DNA of 64,000 nucleotides from Atriophallophorus winterbourni (Eukaryota; Platyhelminthes; Trematoda; Plagiorchiida; Microphallidae). Numbering within the stretch: the first letter of the stretch is position 1; each line of letters starts with the position of its first letter. Made by a program: the position numbers and the translations under genes. Below are positions 9,513 to 17,296 of the stretch, piece by piece. The notes beneath the pieces are model-generated. The model was given only the letters and a program-made list of their open reading frames with translations, was not told the DNA's origin and searched no databases. The stretch spans positions 62,001 to 126,000 of the forward strand of contig JACCGJ010000305.1 of assembly GCA_013407085.1 (NCBI GenBank). The letters run 5' to 3'.

Positions 9513-10849
9513 CTCCTGTCGCGTCTAAACTCCTGGTTTCCATCCTCCTTCTTTGGCTATCGCCCATTCGGGGGTTACTTTGCCGTGAGGAACAGGCTGG
9601 AATCCGCCCGGGGCGAGGATGCGTGGATCAGGTTTTTGTCCTGCGACAGTTATTAGAGCACAGACACCTGTACCGGCGACCAACCATCGTAGCTTTTCTG
9701 GACATCCGGGCAGCGTTCGACTCGGTGGACAGAACTACTCTTTGGAACTGCTTGCTTAGGAGTGGCATCCCTCCTAAGTATGTCGCCATCTTGAAGGAGC
9801 TCTATTCTCATTCTTCAGGGAGGGTCAGGGTCTACGGCAGCCTATCGCCGGCGTTCCCCACAACCAGTGGCGTGCGCCAGGGCTGTCCGCTGTCCCCATT
9901 CTTGTTCAACTTTGCGATCGAGGATGTCCTCCAGAATGCTCTCCGTAGCTTCACTGAGGGTGGGATCGAGCTACTTCCAGGTAACCGTGTCACTGACCTT
10001 GGTTATGCCGATGACATTGCTTTGCTTGGTGATGATCCGGTGTTCCTACAGAATGCCCTGAACCAGCTAGCATTGGAGGCGTCTAGGTACGGATTGCACT
10101 TAGCTCCAACTAAGTGTAAGGTTCTTCTTCAAGATTGGGAGGGGTTGCAGCCCACTCTGACGGTCGATGACCTCAGTCTGGACTGTGTGGAACAGTTCAC
10201 CTATCTTGGTAGCTGCATCACGGCGGGAGGAGGGCTGGAAAGTGAGATCGGCTCTCGCATTGCGAGAGCTCGCTTCGCGTTCACTAGTCTAGGTCATCTC
10301 TGGAAGCGGTCTGACGTGAGTTTGAGACTCAAGGGGAGAGTTTACCTGGCCTCAGTCAGGTCGGTCTTGCTTTACGGGTGCGAGAGCTGGGCAGTACGCG
10401 CAGAGGAGCTCCGGCGCTTGGAGGTGTTTGAACATCGATGTTTACGGAGGCTTGCACGAGTGTGGTGGCAACACCGCACTAGCAACGTTGAAGTGAGGCA
10501 CCGTGTTCTAGGTGTGGACAGCCTGATGCTACGAGACCTAATCGACCGTTCCCGTCTCCGCTGGCTAGGGCATGTCTTGAGAATGAAGCCTGAGCGCCTA
10601 CCCTTCCGCGCGCTGCGTGTGTCGGTTGGCCCAGGCTGGCGGCGGTGTTCAGGTGGACAACCGCTGACCTGGAAGAAGGCCTTAAAACGCTTGACGTCGG
10701 GTTTAGCTCGGGTCGGACGAACGCGGCTTCCTGGGTGGGGTCCAAGGGATAGTGAGTGTCTGTGGCTTGACACGCTGTCGACGATGGCTGAGAACCGGCA
10801 ACAGTGGAGAGAGTGCATTCTATTTTGTGTTCCCCCCTCAAATTTGTGA
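9500..10849 (+). CDS. RTE-1 reverse transcriptase and C-terminal domain
   Basis: Continuation of the endonuclease-RT polyprotein in a new frame. The first ATG in frame is 9623, but homology starts upstream (GISLTPVASKLL; REEQAGIRPGRG), so it is not an independent gene. RT motifs: FLDIRAAFDSVDR, SGVRQGCPLSPFLFNFAIE, and the catalytic GYADDIALLGDD near 10005. It is followed by the thumb (TYLGSCITAGGG), SVLLYGCESW, and the C-terminal HRCLRRLARVWW and RLRWLGHVLRM blocks typical of RTE-like elements, ending TGA at 10847-10849. Confidence 0.92.
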   Translation, partial: GISLTPVASKLLVSILLLWLSPIRGLLCREEQAGIRPGRGCVDQVFVLRQLLEHRHLYRRPTIVAFLDIRAAFDSVDRTTLWNCLLRSGIPPKYVAILKELYSHSSGRVRVYGSLSPAFPTTSGVRQGCPLSPFLFNFAIEDVLQNALRSFTEGGIELLPGNRVTDLGYADDIALLGDDPVFLQNALNQLALEASRYGLHLAPTKCKVLLQDWEGLQPTLTVDDLSLDCVEQFTYLGSCITAGGGLESEIGSRIARARFAFTSLGHLWKRSDVSLRLKGRVYLASVRSVLLYGCESWAVRAEELRRLEVFEHRCLRRLARVWWQHRTSNVEVRHRVLGVDSLMLRDLIDRSRLRWLGHVLRMKPERLPFRALRVSVGPGWRRCSGGQPLTWKKALKRLTSGLARVGRTRLPGWGPRDSECLWLDTLSTMAENRQQWRECILFCVPPSNL

Positions 10850-10973
10850 AAAAAATCAAAAAATCGACATGTGGAACAATGGACAAAAAAATTCCCCCTC
10901 ATATTGTACCTTTTTTTCTTTCTTTTTCTCGTGCATTGCCGGGTGGCACTTTTTCATTTTTAAATGATTGTGT

Positions 10974-11017
<44 letters not shown>

Positions 11018-11040
11018 ATATATAATATAAGAATATATAT
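10974..11040. repeat. AT microsatellite, 3' tail of RTE-1
   Basis: Almost pure TA dinucleotides after a 125-bp A/T-rich 3' UTR, ending just before the GAGG target duplication at 11045. It is therefore the element's 3' tail, not an unrelated satellite. Confidence 0.85.
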
Positions 11041-11048
11041 ATTCGAGG

Positions 11049-11935
11049 AGCCAGGCGGTCTTGGTCGGGTTTGATGATACCTTTGGACACCTCGTAACCG
11101 AGTATTTTTGATAGAACTCACGGCAATTATACTCTTCGTATCATTTAACGTAAGTCCGTACATTTCTGCAGTTTTTTTTAAAAAAGTTGGATAGGTTTCT
11201 GTCGAGTATTTTGATAGAACTCACGGCAATTATACTCTTCGTATCATTGAACGTTAGTCCGTACATTTCTGCATTTTTTAAAAAGTTGGATAGGTTTCTG
11301 TCGTGATCGGCTTTATCTCGCCCACAGATGACGACATTGTCAATGTACGCGAACGTGCTAGATAGTTTTTCTTTGATTATTAGTTCATCGATGATCCGCT
11401 GGAAACACGCGACTCCGTTGGTCACACCAAATGGAATTCGACGGAATTAGTAGAGTTTGCCGGCAGCTCCGAATGCGGTGAATGGTTTATCCCCGTCACG
11501 TAGGGGTATTTGGTGATATGCGCTCCGCAGATCTAGAGTACTGAAAACATTGTAAGCAGCGACATTTTCAACTAGTTGATCGATCTTTGGCAAGGGGTAA
11601 GCATTAAGTTGCGTGAACCTGTTAATTGTCTGGCTATAGTCAATAACTAACCGCTTTTTGTGACGTTCGCTGGTAGTAATTAAAACCTGAGCCCGCCAGG
11701 GTGAAGATGATGGCTGAATTATACCTTTTTTCAACAATTGTTCAATCTCCGATCTGATGAAATGCTCATCGACAAAGGAGTGGCGTCTGGATTCAGTGGT
11801 TATAGGCTTGCAGTCAACAGATAAGTTTTTGAAGAGAGACGGAAGTGTGACTTTGGCTGCCATAAGTCCACATATAGAGAGCGAAGGTTTGGGGCCTCCG
11901 AACGGGATCTCGACCTTTTCGTGCATTTTCAAAAA
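11049..11935 (-). pseudogene. gypsy-1 reverse transcriptase
   Basis: Minus frames from 11932: EQLLKKGIIQPSSSPWRA, RLVIDYSQTINRFT, AYPLPKIDQLV, VFSTLDLRSAYHQIPL and FTAFGAAGKLY; then FGVTNGVACFQRIIDE and the active-site region FAYIDNVVICG. The catalytic YIDD reads YIDN. There is a stop/frame change near 11440 between the halves. About 100 bp is tandemly duplicated (11100-11210 and 11211-11303), repeating the MYGLTFNDTKSIIAV segment. The frame is then cut by RTE-1 at 11044. Confidence 0.9.
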
Positions 11936-11941
11936 GTCATG

Positions 11942-12370
11942 TCAAAACAGTACATTTGCACACAGATTAGGCGTGACTGAAAATTTGAATTGTGGATAAA
12001 CTGATTTCTTGTAGCGAATGTGTAGGTAAACCATGCCTTCGGCTTGACTCGTATGTTCGGTATTAGCAAGAGTTATTTTGTTTATACACGGAACCAGTTC
12101 CCAAGAGTTCTTACGAACAACCGAGGAATTTATGTAGCTCTCAGAGCTCCCAGTATCTAGGAGAGCCTGCAGTCGGATACCTTTGACGTAAACAATAATG
12201 ATTGCATTAGACTGGGATACAGGGGCAGCGGGACAGAACAAAGCGGAAGCAACTGAACTTGTCGATGGACAGTTATTTCTCGTGTCGGATGATGACAAAC
12301 AAACTCGTTGAAAATGACCTTTTTTCCACATCCTTTGCAAACAACTTCTCTGGCAGGACATTTTAGTCTT
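11942..12370 (-). pseudogene. gypsy-1 zinc knuckle and aspartic protease
   Basis: On minus, CKGCGKKGHFQRVC near 12310 is a CCHC-type nucleocapsid knuckle. It is followed by the retropepsin motif LLDTGSSESYI near 12150 and a C-terminal protease segment. The frame ends just before the RT frame at 11935. The protease active site (DTGS) is intact. Confidence 0.88.
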
Positions 12371-12376
12371 GGATGC

Positions 12377-13140
12377 CTAGATAACCCATAAAAAACATTT
12401 TGCAGTATGCGCGGCGGCAGTCACCTCTACGGGCGTATCTGTATGTATTTGTGTTTGATTAAGAGGGATATCATTGTTTGTGCATGGCAGCTTGTTATCA
12501 TATGATTCAGATTGTTTGAGAGCTAGTTCGAGTGATCTTGCTGTATCGAATGCTTTCTGGAAGTTGAGTGTTGAATGTCGGGTTGCAGTGGACTGAATAC
12601 CGCTGATGAAGGCATCTCGGAGTATATTATTATTATATTTGAACAATCTGATACAGATATAGTGCCGTTCAACATAAACAATGCGATGTACAAAGCGAGA
12701 AGGGGGGTACAAAGCGTTGTCATCGGCATCGTTGGTTGTCATCGGCATCTCGGAGTGCATCATCTTTATACTGCTCCATACTGACAGCACTGAAATTACA
12801 ATCCCTGGCAAGGTTTCGTAATTTATGAGTGAATAGGTCGAGTGATTGACCGTCTTCTTGCTTGCATGTCGCCAATAAATGTCGAGCGAAAATTTCATTT
12901 TTCGGTTTAACATATAAGGCCTCCAAGGTGGAAATGGCTTCGGCGTAGTACAATCCGCAAGTAAATCATATACATCAGAGGAAACGAAGTTGAATAATAC
13001 TTTCAGCTTATCTGGTTCGAGCTCGTTCAGCTCATCGAGAAAATTAGAAAATGTATTGAACCAGTGTTTCCAACGTTTAGCGGCGTCTGAGGCGTTTGGG
13101 TCAGCATTGAATTTCTCAGGTCGCAGGAACCGTTCCATTT
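12377..13140 (-). pseudogene. gypsy-1 Gag
   Basis: The likely start is the methionine of MERFLRPEKFNADP at about 13138, just inside the 5' LTR end; an earlier in-frame ATG lies within the LTR. The Gag core includes KRWKHWFNTFSNFLDEL and the IFARHLLATCKQ / DLFTHKLRNLARDC helices typical of this gypsy group. A frameshift lies near 12950, and a 120-bp insert plus target duplication interrupts it at 12611-12756. Because the insert length is a multiple of three, a chance open frame reads through it. Confidence 0.82.
12624..12743 (-). mobile_element. Very short non-LTR 3'-end insertion with 13-bp target duplication
   Basis: 120 bp flanked by perfect GGCATCTCGGAGT copies (12611-12623, 12744-12756). 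On minus it contains 'ctttgtacc' and 'gctttgtacatc' blocks like CR1 3' UTR ends and finishes in an ATAATAATAATAT tail. This suggests a heavily 5'-truncated CR1-type (or SINE) copy. A near-identical copy is at 1393-1500. Confidence 0.8.
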
Positions 13141-13162
13141 GCAAATAGTGATTTGAATAAAT

Positions 13163-13326
13163 TGTTCTGATTGATCGATCAAACAAACAAGTGAGAAGAA
13201 TGATTGCCTGTAAGCTAGGCTTTATTCAAATCACAATTGGAGTATAGTGGCTGCAAAGAGAAAGATTATTACAATGAGACTAGAATATGGTGATAAAGCA
13301 TATAGCAGCAAAATTCAATCACAGCA
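13163..13326 (-). repeat. gypsy-1 5' LTR
   Basis: 164 bp, matching 4885-5048 with few differences, starting TG and ending CA. The sequence just inside it on the minus strand (from 13162 down, 'atttattcaaatcac') is where the tRNA primer would bind. I could not match it to a tRNA. Confidence 0.92.
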
Positions 13327-13331
13327 GGGTG

Positions 13332-14118
13332 ATTATACAAAATGACTTGGACTGCTCTGCTCAGTGTAGCAGAGCTTCAACCGTGGCAAAATGAAAACGT
13401 TGGGCTTTTAAAACGTGCGTTCGGAACAATCGATTCACGTCTCATTCCGTTTCTTCTTCAGGCGTACATCAGGCCACACTTGGAGTATGCTGTCTCCGTC
13501 TGGAACCCATGGTTGAAACGTGACCAGCACGCCCTAGAACATCCGCAGAGACGTCCTACAAAGCTTGTCAAGGGGCTTAGCTTCGTCAGCTACGAGGAAC
13601 GTCTTACAACTTTACAAATATTCTCTACAAACTATCGTCGTATCCGAGGCGATCTGATCCTTGCGAATCGGATATTGACGTAAGAAACTCACCCATGTAG
13701 GGGTATGCTTAAAATGGCCCCATGCTCAGCAAATCGTGGTCATCACTTGAAGTTGACACATCTACACAGTAGATTAGACTGTCGCAGACACTGCTTTGCC
13801 GTCGGGATTCCTCGTGCTTGGAACGCACCACCCCTTTCGGTTATTACTGCCTCGTCCAATTATTTTTAAAAAACGCCTTGACCTACATTTTTATCACACG
13901 ATACACAATTCTTGTTTATGCTTTTTTCACGCTTAAGATACTGCACCATATCTTTCCCGCTTTCCACAGCGTTTCCCGTCCCAACAAATATGGATCACAT
14001 TTCCCTTCGACCACTTTGCTGAACGGCGGAAACTTCTTCAGACCCAATGTGCTAACTATCCTGCGGTTATTCCATTAAGCTTGTAGTTTTTTTCCACAAT
14101 ACACTATTGACTATTAAC
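13332..14118 (+). pseudogene. CR1-0 RT C-terminal part and 3' UTR
   Basis: Continues the element cut at 4884: QNDLDCSAQCS, then LLKRAFGTIDSRLIPFLLQA, YIRPHLEYAVSVWNPWLKRD, RRPTKLVKGLSFVSYEERL and RGDLILANRIL, the conserved C-terminal domain of flatworm CR1 ORF2. A stop at 13681 precedes a degraded end (SRLDCRRHCFAV; PRAWNA). The 3' end is an 'actattgactatta' type tail near 14118. Confidence 0.88.
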
Positions 14119-14294
14119 CACAAACAGGTTGTGGGATTGATTGCGAAATCGGCCTTTCTTGCAGGAACCCTGTAGTCTAACTGCACAAAGGCGACTGTCG
14201 ACTGGGATCCAGTCTAAAAGTGCGACCTCAGTTGGCTCACTCAAAACGATTCCGACACCAGCTTGACCAGATATCATGGCGTGTAATAGTCAAT
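14119..14294. other. No recognisable feature
   Basis: 176 bp between two CR1 copies whose 3' tails face each other. No ORF, repeat match or RNA gene was seen. Confidence 0.5.
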
Positions 14295-15237
14295 AGTTAA
14301 TAGTTTCATTGTGGTAATAAAAGCTGATAGCTTGTAAGAAACCACTGGGTGGTGTGTACAAAGGGTCGCACAAAGCGTGCTAAAAAGCATACATGATGAG
14401 AGAAAAACGGAGGCAAATAGGCCTTATAGCGGGCCACGTTCGCGTATAGCATACACCTTGATTGGACATTTGTGGTTTTTTGTAGGGAGAAGTGTCAGCC
14501 CAAGACACATTCCCACCACGTCCTCCAGTGCATGACGGATTTGCGGACGATTGCTTTGGCGTGAGCAACGTTGATGCTTGTAAGCTGGGGAGAAAAGGCT
14601 GGAAAAAGTGTTAATCGTTTATGGATATGTGAGTGGTATGTATTATAATGGGGTAGATCGGAATGGCGAAAGATAAACAAAAGTCACTTGAAAGTTGACT
14701 GCCATAGTTGTTTGTCTAGGCGTTGATTAGACGAAGACAGTGACTCAGCACATACCAGCTCTGGCGGGAGAGCGTTCCAGACATGGCATATGCGAAGGGG
14801 TAGGAAATACCTTCGACTGTTCAATCGGCTGTTCTGATGAGCAATCTTGAGATTGTGCCCACGATGATTACGTCGATTGGGTAGAGGCATCAGGGACTTG
14901 CAAGGGTGCTGATTCTTTGTGAGAATGCGAAAGGTCAAAAGCAAATCTCCGCGGAGGAGTCGGTAGAGGATTGAGAAGAGGCCGCTATACTGCAGCCGTT
15001 CTTCGTAGGACAGGTTTTGAAGGCCGTTGATTAGCATTGTTGCTCGCCGTTGTGGCTGTTCGAGTGCGTTCATGTTTTGTTAGAGCGACGGATGCCACGC
15101 ACTGACTGGATATTCGAGCGGGGGCGGATGTAAGCGGTCAGTAGCTGTGGGAAGAAACGTCGGTCAAAGTGTAAGTTCGAAGGATTAGACAATCGCGTAA
15201 CCGAGTTAGAGTTCTGCATGCGTTTCCGACATACAGC
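14295..15237 (-). pseudogene. CR1 3' part (RT C-terminus and 3' UTR), 5'-truncated
   Basis: Minus strand: RRFFPQLLTAYIRP near 15130, then frameshifts, LEQPQRRATMLINGL, SYEERL, RGDLLLTFRIL, RGHNLKIAHQNSRLNSRR and VWNALPPELV ending at 14684, and a 3' UTR. The UTR contains module S (14415-14545), a 'gtttcttacaagctatcagctttt' block and a CTATTAA-type tail near 14295. It is related to CR1-2 by its 3' UTR. The RT core is missing. Confidence 0.88.
14415..14545 (-). repeat. Module S, copy 2 (in CR1 3' UTR)
   Basis: Minus strand: 'ggaggacgtggtggg', 'ctccctacaaaaaaccac', 'tgtccaat' and 'cgtggcccgctataaggcc'. The last block is shared with CR1-2 (24571-24695), placing the module in the 3' UTR of this CR1 lineage. 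Confidence 0.75.
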
Positions 15238-15336
15238 AAACATCGAGGTTATCAAGTGTGCGAGCCAAGCCTGCTTATTGTCCAATGTTAGTTAAATTTC
15301 ATAAATTAAACGCCGCTAATTTGAATGGTACGTGCT
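15238..15336 (+). repeat. Tandem repeat X: end of unit a and start of unit b
   Basis: 15238-15289 matches 20464-20515 ('atcaagtgtgcga.ccaag', 'ttgtcc.atgt'). 15290-15336 matches 24806-24850 ('cataaattaa.cgccgc.aatttgaatgg'). The end of one unit therefore touches the start of the next, so the repeat is head-to-tail with a period of about 0.22 kb. Unit b is interrupted here by CR1-1. Confidence 0.75.
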
Positions 15337-15420
15337 CTTGCGTTTTTGGATCTACTTCATTCCCATCTCGTCCTATCTGGATAATTTTTACCTTTTTGGA
15401 CTCCTCTTAACACAAGCATT

Positions 15421-15786
15421 GTGTTCATACCATTTTTGGAGGCAGAACAAGCAATCTTAGAAAAATCAGTTTTCTACATTTTGAACCAAACTAGACCTAC
15501 TCGGGCAAGTTTGTGTGCAACACTGAATATTGGATTGAGTTTGCCACCATTCGAAAGAGCTCGCTTTCCCACTTCGCTTGACACATTGGACCGGAAAATC
15601 GGATCCAATCTGAAGGAGCTACGACGAATTTCGTTACCCACCTTTCCTGTGGCGAGATTATTCACTCACCCACTTCCAACAACCCTAAATCCGCTTCGGA
15701 CCCGACTTCGTTTCATACGTGCCAACGCGCGCACACCCATTTACCACACAGATCGATCGATAAATCTTTTCACCCCGGCGTCATGA
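15421..15786 (+). other. Open frame upstream of CR1-1 ORF1, no ATG
   Basis: 121 codons open from a GTG at 15421, with no in-frame ATG. The stop overlaps the ORF1 start codon as ATGA (15783-15786). It is rich in Arg, Leu, Pro and Thr with no recognised domain. It could be chance, an ORF1 extension reached by frameshifting, or a leader that influences ORF1 translation. Confidence 0.35.
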
Positions 15787-17294
15787 CCTTACGAGCGAAG
15801 CCCAGTGAAGGCGGTCACATGTGCAAAATTTGTCGAAAGGCGGTAAGTCACAATGCCCGACACGCTAGTTGTTTTATTTGTCACGATAAAGTTCATATGA
15901 AGTGTGATGTTACCCTGACTGCTGATGCTATTGCAATTATCAATAAAAATGAAATGCCAGGAGTATGCTATATCTGTCATGTATGCATAATTGAACCTAG
16001 AAACTGCACAAAGACGACTGCGAGCTCACAGACTGAAACTAATATGGGGGTGTTGAATTTACAGGACTGCATACAGAGAATTGTAGGTTTGATGAATGAC
16101 TTATTAATTAGCAAACTGAAGCCTAGACCTGAGTGTGGAGATCGTGTTTCATCTCCGTTTCTAAGGAAGCAGGAAGGCAAAAAATGCGATGATGAACATA
16201 CAGACATTCGACCTAGCAATTCAGAACAACTAAGCCGTTCCCGTGATCCGCATGCGTTGGAAAGGTCTGAAACAAATTCAACAAAATCCGAGAATGAAAA
16301 GCGAGCCGTTAAACAACAAACTGATCCCAAAACAGATAATGCTTTGGTGAAACGAAATAACATCTCCACCAATCGTAAGGCACACTTTCTGAGTGTCATT
16401 TGTACTGACGTTCCTGAGCCAGAATGCACTCTCTTCAAAGACCGTCAAAGGCATGATGAAGAAAAATGGAAGGAACTGTGTGAACTTATGAAAATTGGAA
16501 CTGTAGTGCCGTTAGCATTGACTCGTTTAACTAGACGGCGTGATTCACCTCATCAGGATAAACCCAGACTTTTGAGGGTTAACATAGAAAATGAGCGTGA
16601 CCTGGAAAACGTACTACTAAATTCTTACCTACTTGGGTCTAACAATTCACTGAATATTCGTATTCATGTTGATATTCCATGGTCCGAAAGGAGGAACAAT
16701 ACATACGACAAAAGAAAGACATCTAATCGCAATCTCATCATCCTCGGAGTTCCAGAACTGGCAGACAATCCTGAGGCTAACGAGCGAGCTGAGCATGACT
16801 ACAGGCAATGGAGTTTTCTGGCTGATACCATTTTCGTCGAAAAGGCCGTTGTCGTGGATACTTTTAGACTGCCTTCCTCAGCAAAATACAAAGGTAATGG
16901 GCCACGTCCATTAAAAATAAACTTCCTAATGAGTACTATGGTTGATACTGTACGTTCCAACTGGAAAAGCTGGAAACACAAAATCCCAAAAGGTGTAATC
17001 CTTAGCGATCACATAAACACTGATATAAATGCAGCCCATTCTGCATTAAATACTGTCAGGATTGATGAAGCCCTATCAACTGAACCAAGAAATGAATCTT
17101 CAGCTGGGACACAAAATCAGCAATCGAACGCAAAGCCACCCCAACTGACTCCCAAGAGTGGACTGAAGCCAGATAAAGAAATCTTTTTCGGCCAAAAAGA
17201 GGACTCGATTTGCGCCTCTCAACCTGAAACGACCGATATGCTACTTAACTTGTCAAAAAACAGAACAGTGCCGACTCTTCCAGAGTCGGCGTGA
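15783..17294 (+). CDS. CR1-1 ORF1 protein (PHD-like zinc finger, RNA-binding)
   Basis: 503 codons from ATG 15783. Residues about 13-68 form a Cys/His cluster (CKICRKAV, CFICHDKVHMKC, CYICHVC) resembling a PHD-type finger, known in some CR1 ORF1 proteins. Residues about 205-300 and 320-420 are two alpha/beta segments (LSVICTDVPEPE to RIHVDIPWSERR; LIILGVPELADNP to the KGNGPRPLKINFL block) conserved with CR1-2 ORF1 and plausibly RRM-like nucleic-acid chaperone domains. The tail is low-complexity. It probably coats element RNA in the ribonucleoprotein. The stop TGA (17292-17294) lies 2 bp before the ORF2 ATG, suggesting reinitiation. Fully open. Confidence 0.88.
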   Translation: MTLRAKPSEGGHMCKICRKAVSHNARHASCFICHDKVHMKCDVTLTADAIAIINKNEMPGVCYICHVCIIEPRNCTKTTASSQTETNMGVLNLQDCIQRIVGLMNDLLISKLKPRPECGDRVSSPFLRKQEGKKCDDEHTDIRPSNSEQLSRSRDPHALERSETNSTKSENEKRAVKQQTDPKTDNALVKRNNISTNRKAHFLSVICTDVPEPECTLFKDRQRHDEEKWKELCELMKIGTVVPLALTRLTRRRDSPHQDKPRLLRVNIENERDLENVLLNSYLLGSNNSLNIRIHVDIPWSERRNNTYDKRKTSNRNLIILGVPELADNPEANERAEHDYRQWSFLADTIFVEKAVVVDTFRLPSSAKYKGNGPRPLKINFLMSTMVDTVRSNWKSWKHKIPKGVILSDHINTDINAAHSALNTVRIDEALSTEPRNESSAGTQNQQSNAKPPQLTPKSGLKPDKEIFFGQKEDSICASQPETTDMLLNLSKNRTVPTLPESA

Positions 17295-17296
17295 CA

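Larger units (their letters stand above)
7266..11044 (+). mobile_element. RTE-1: near-full-length RTE-type non-LTR retrotransposon
   Basis: 3.8 kb insertion in the RT/RNase H boundary of gypsy-1, flanked by GAGG (7262-7265 and 11045-11048). It has a 5' UTR (7266-7691), one endonuclease-RT reading frame broken once near 9485, a short 3' UTR and an AT-dinucleotide tail (about 10974-11040). Architecture (APE endonuclease, RT with YADD, C-terminal WLGHVLRM block) and the lack of a separate ORF1 fit the RTE clade. Confidence 0.9.
4885..13326 (-). mobile_element. gypsy-1: Ty3/gypsy LTR retrotransposon, minus strand
   Basis: It is bounded by two 164-bp LTRs (4885-5048, 13163-13326) and a 5-bp target duplication GGGTG (4880-4884, 13327-13331) inside CR1-0. 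On the minus strand the order is 5' LTR, Gag, zinc knuckle, protease, RT, RNase H, integrase, 3' LTR. The coding region is broken by frameshifts, a mutated RT active site, RTE-1 (7266-11044), two SINE-like copies and a 120-bp insert. Without the insertions the element is a little over 4 kb. It is inactive. Confidence 0.92.

Noticed and set aside
10970..11045. AT-rich run as origin or promoter
   Set aside because: It is the 3' tail of RTE-1, directly abutting its target duplication.
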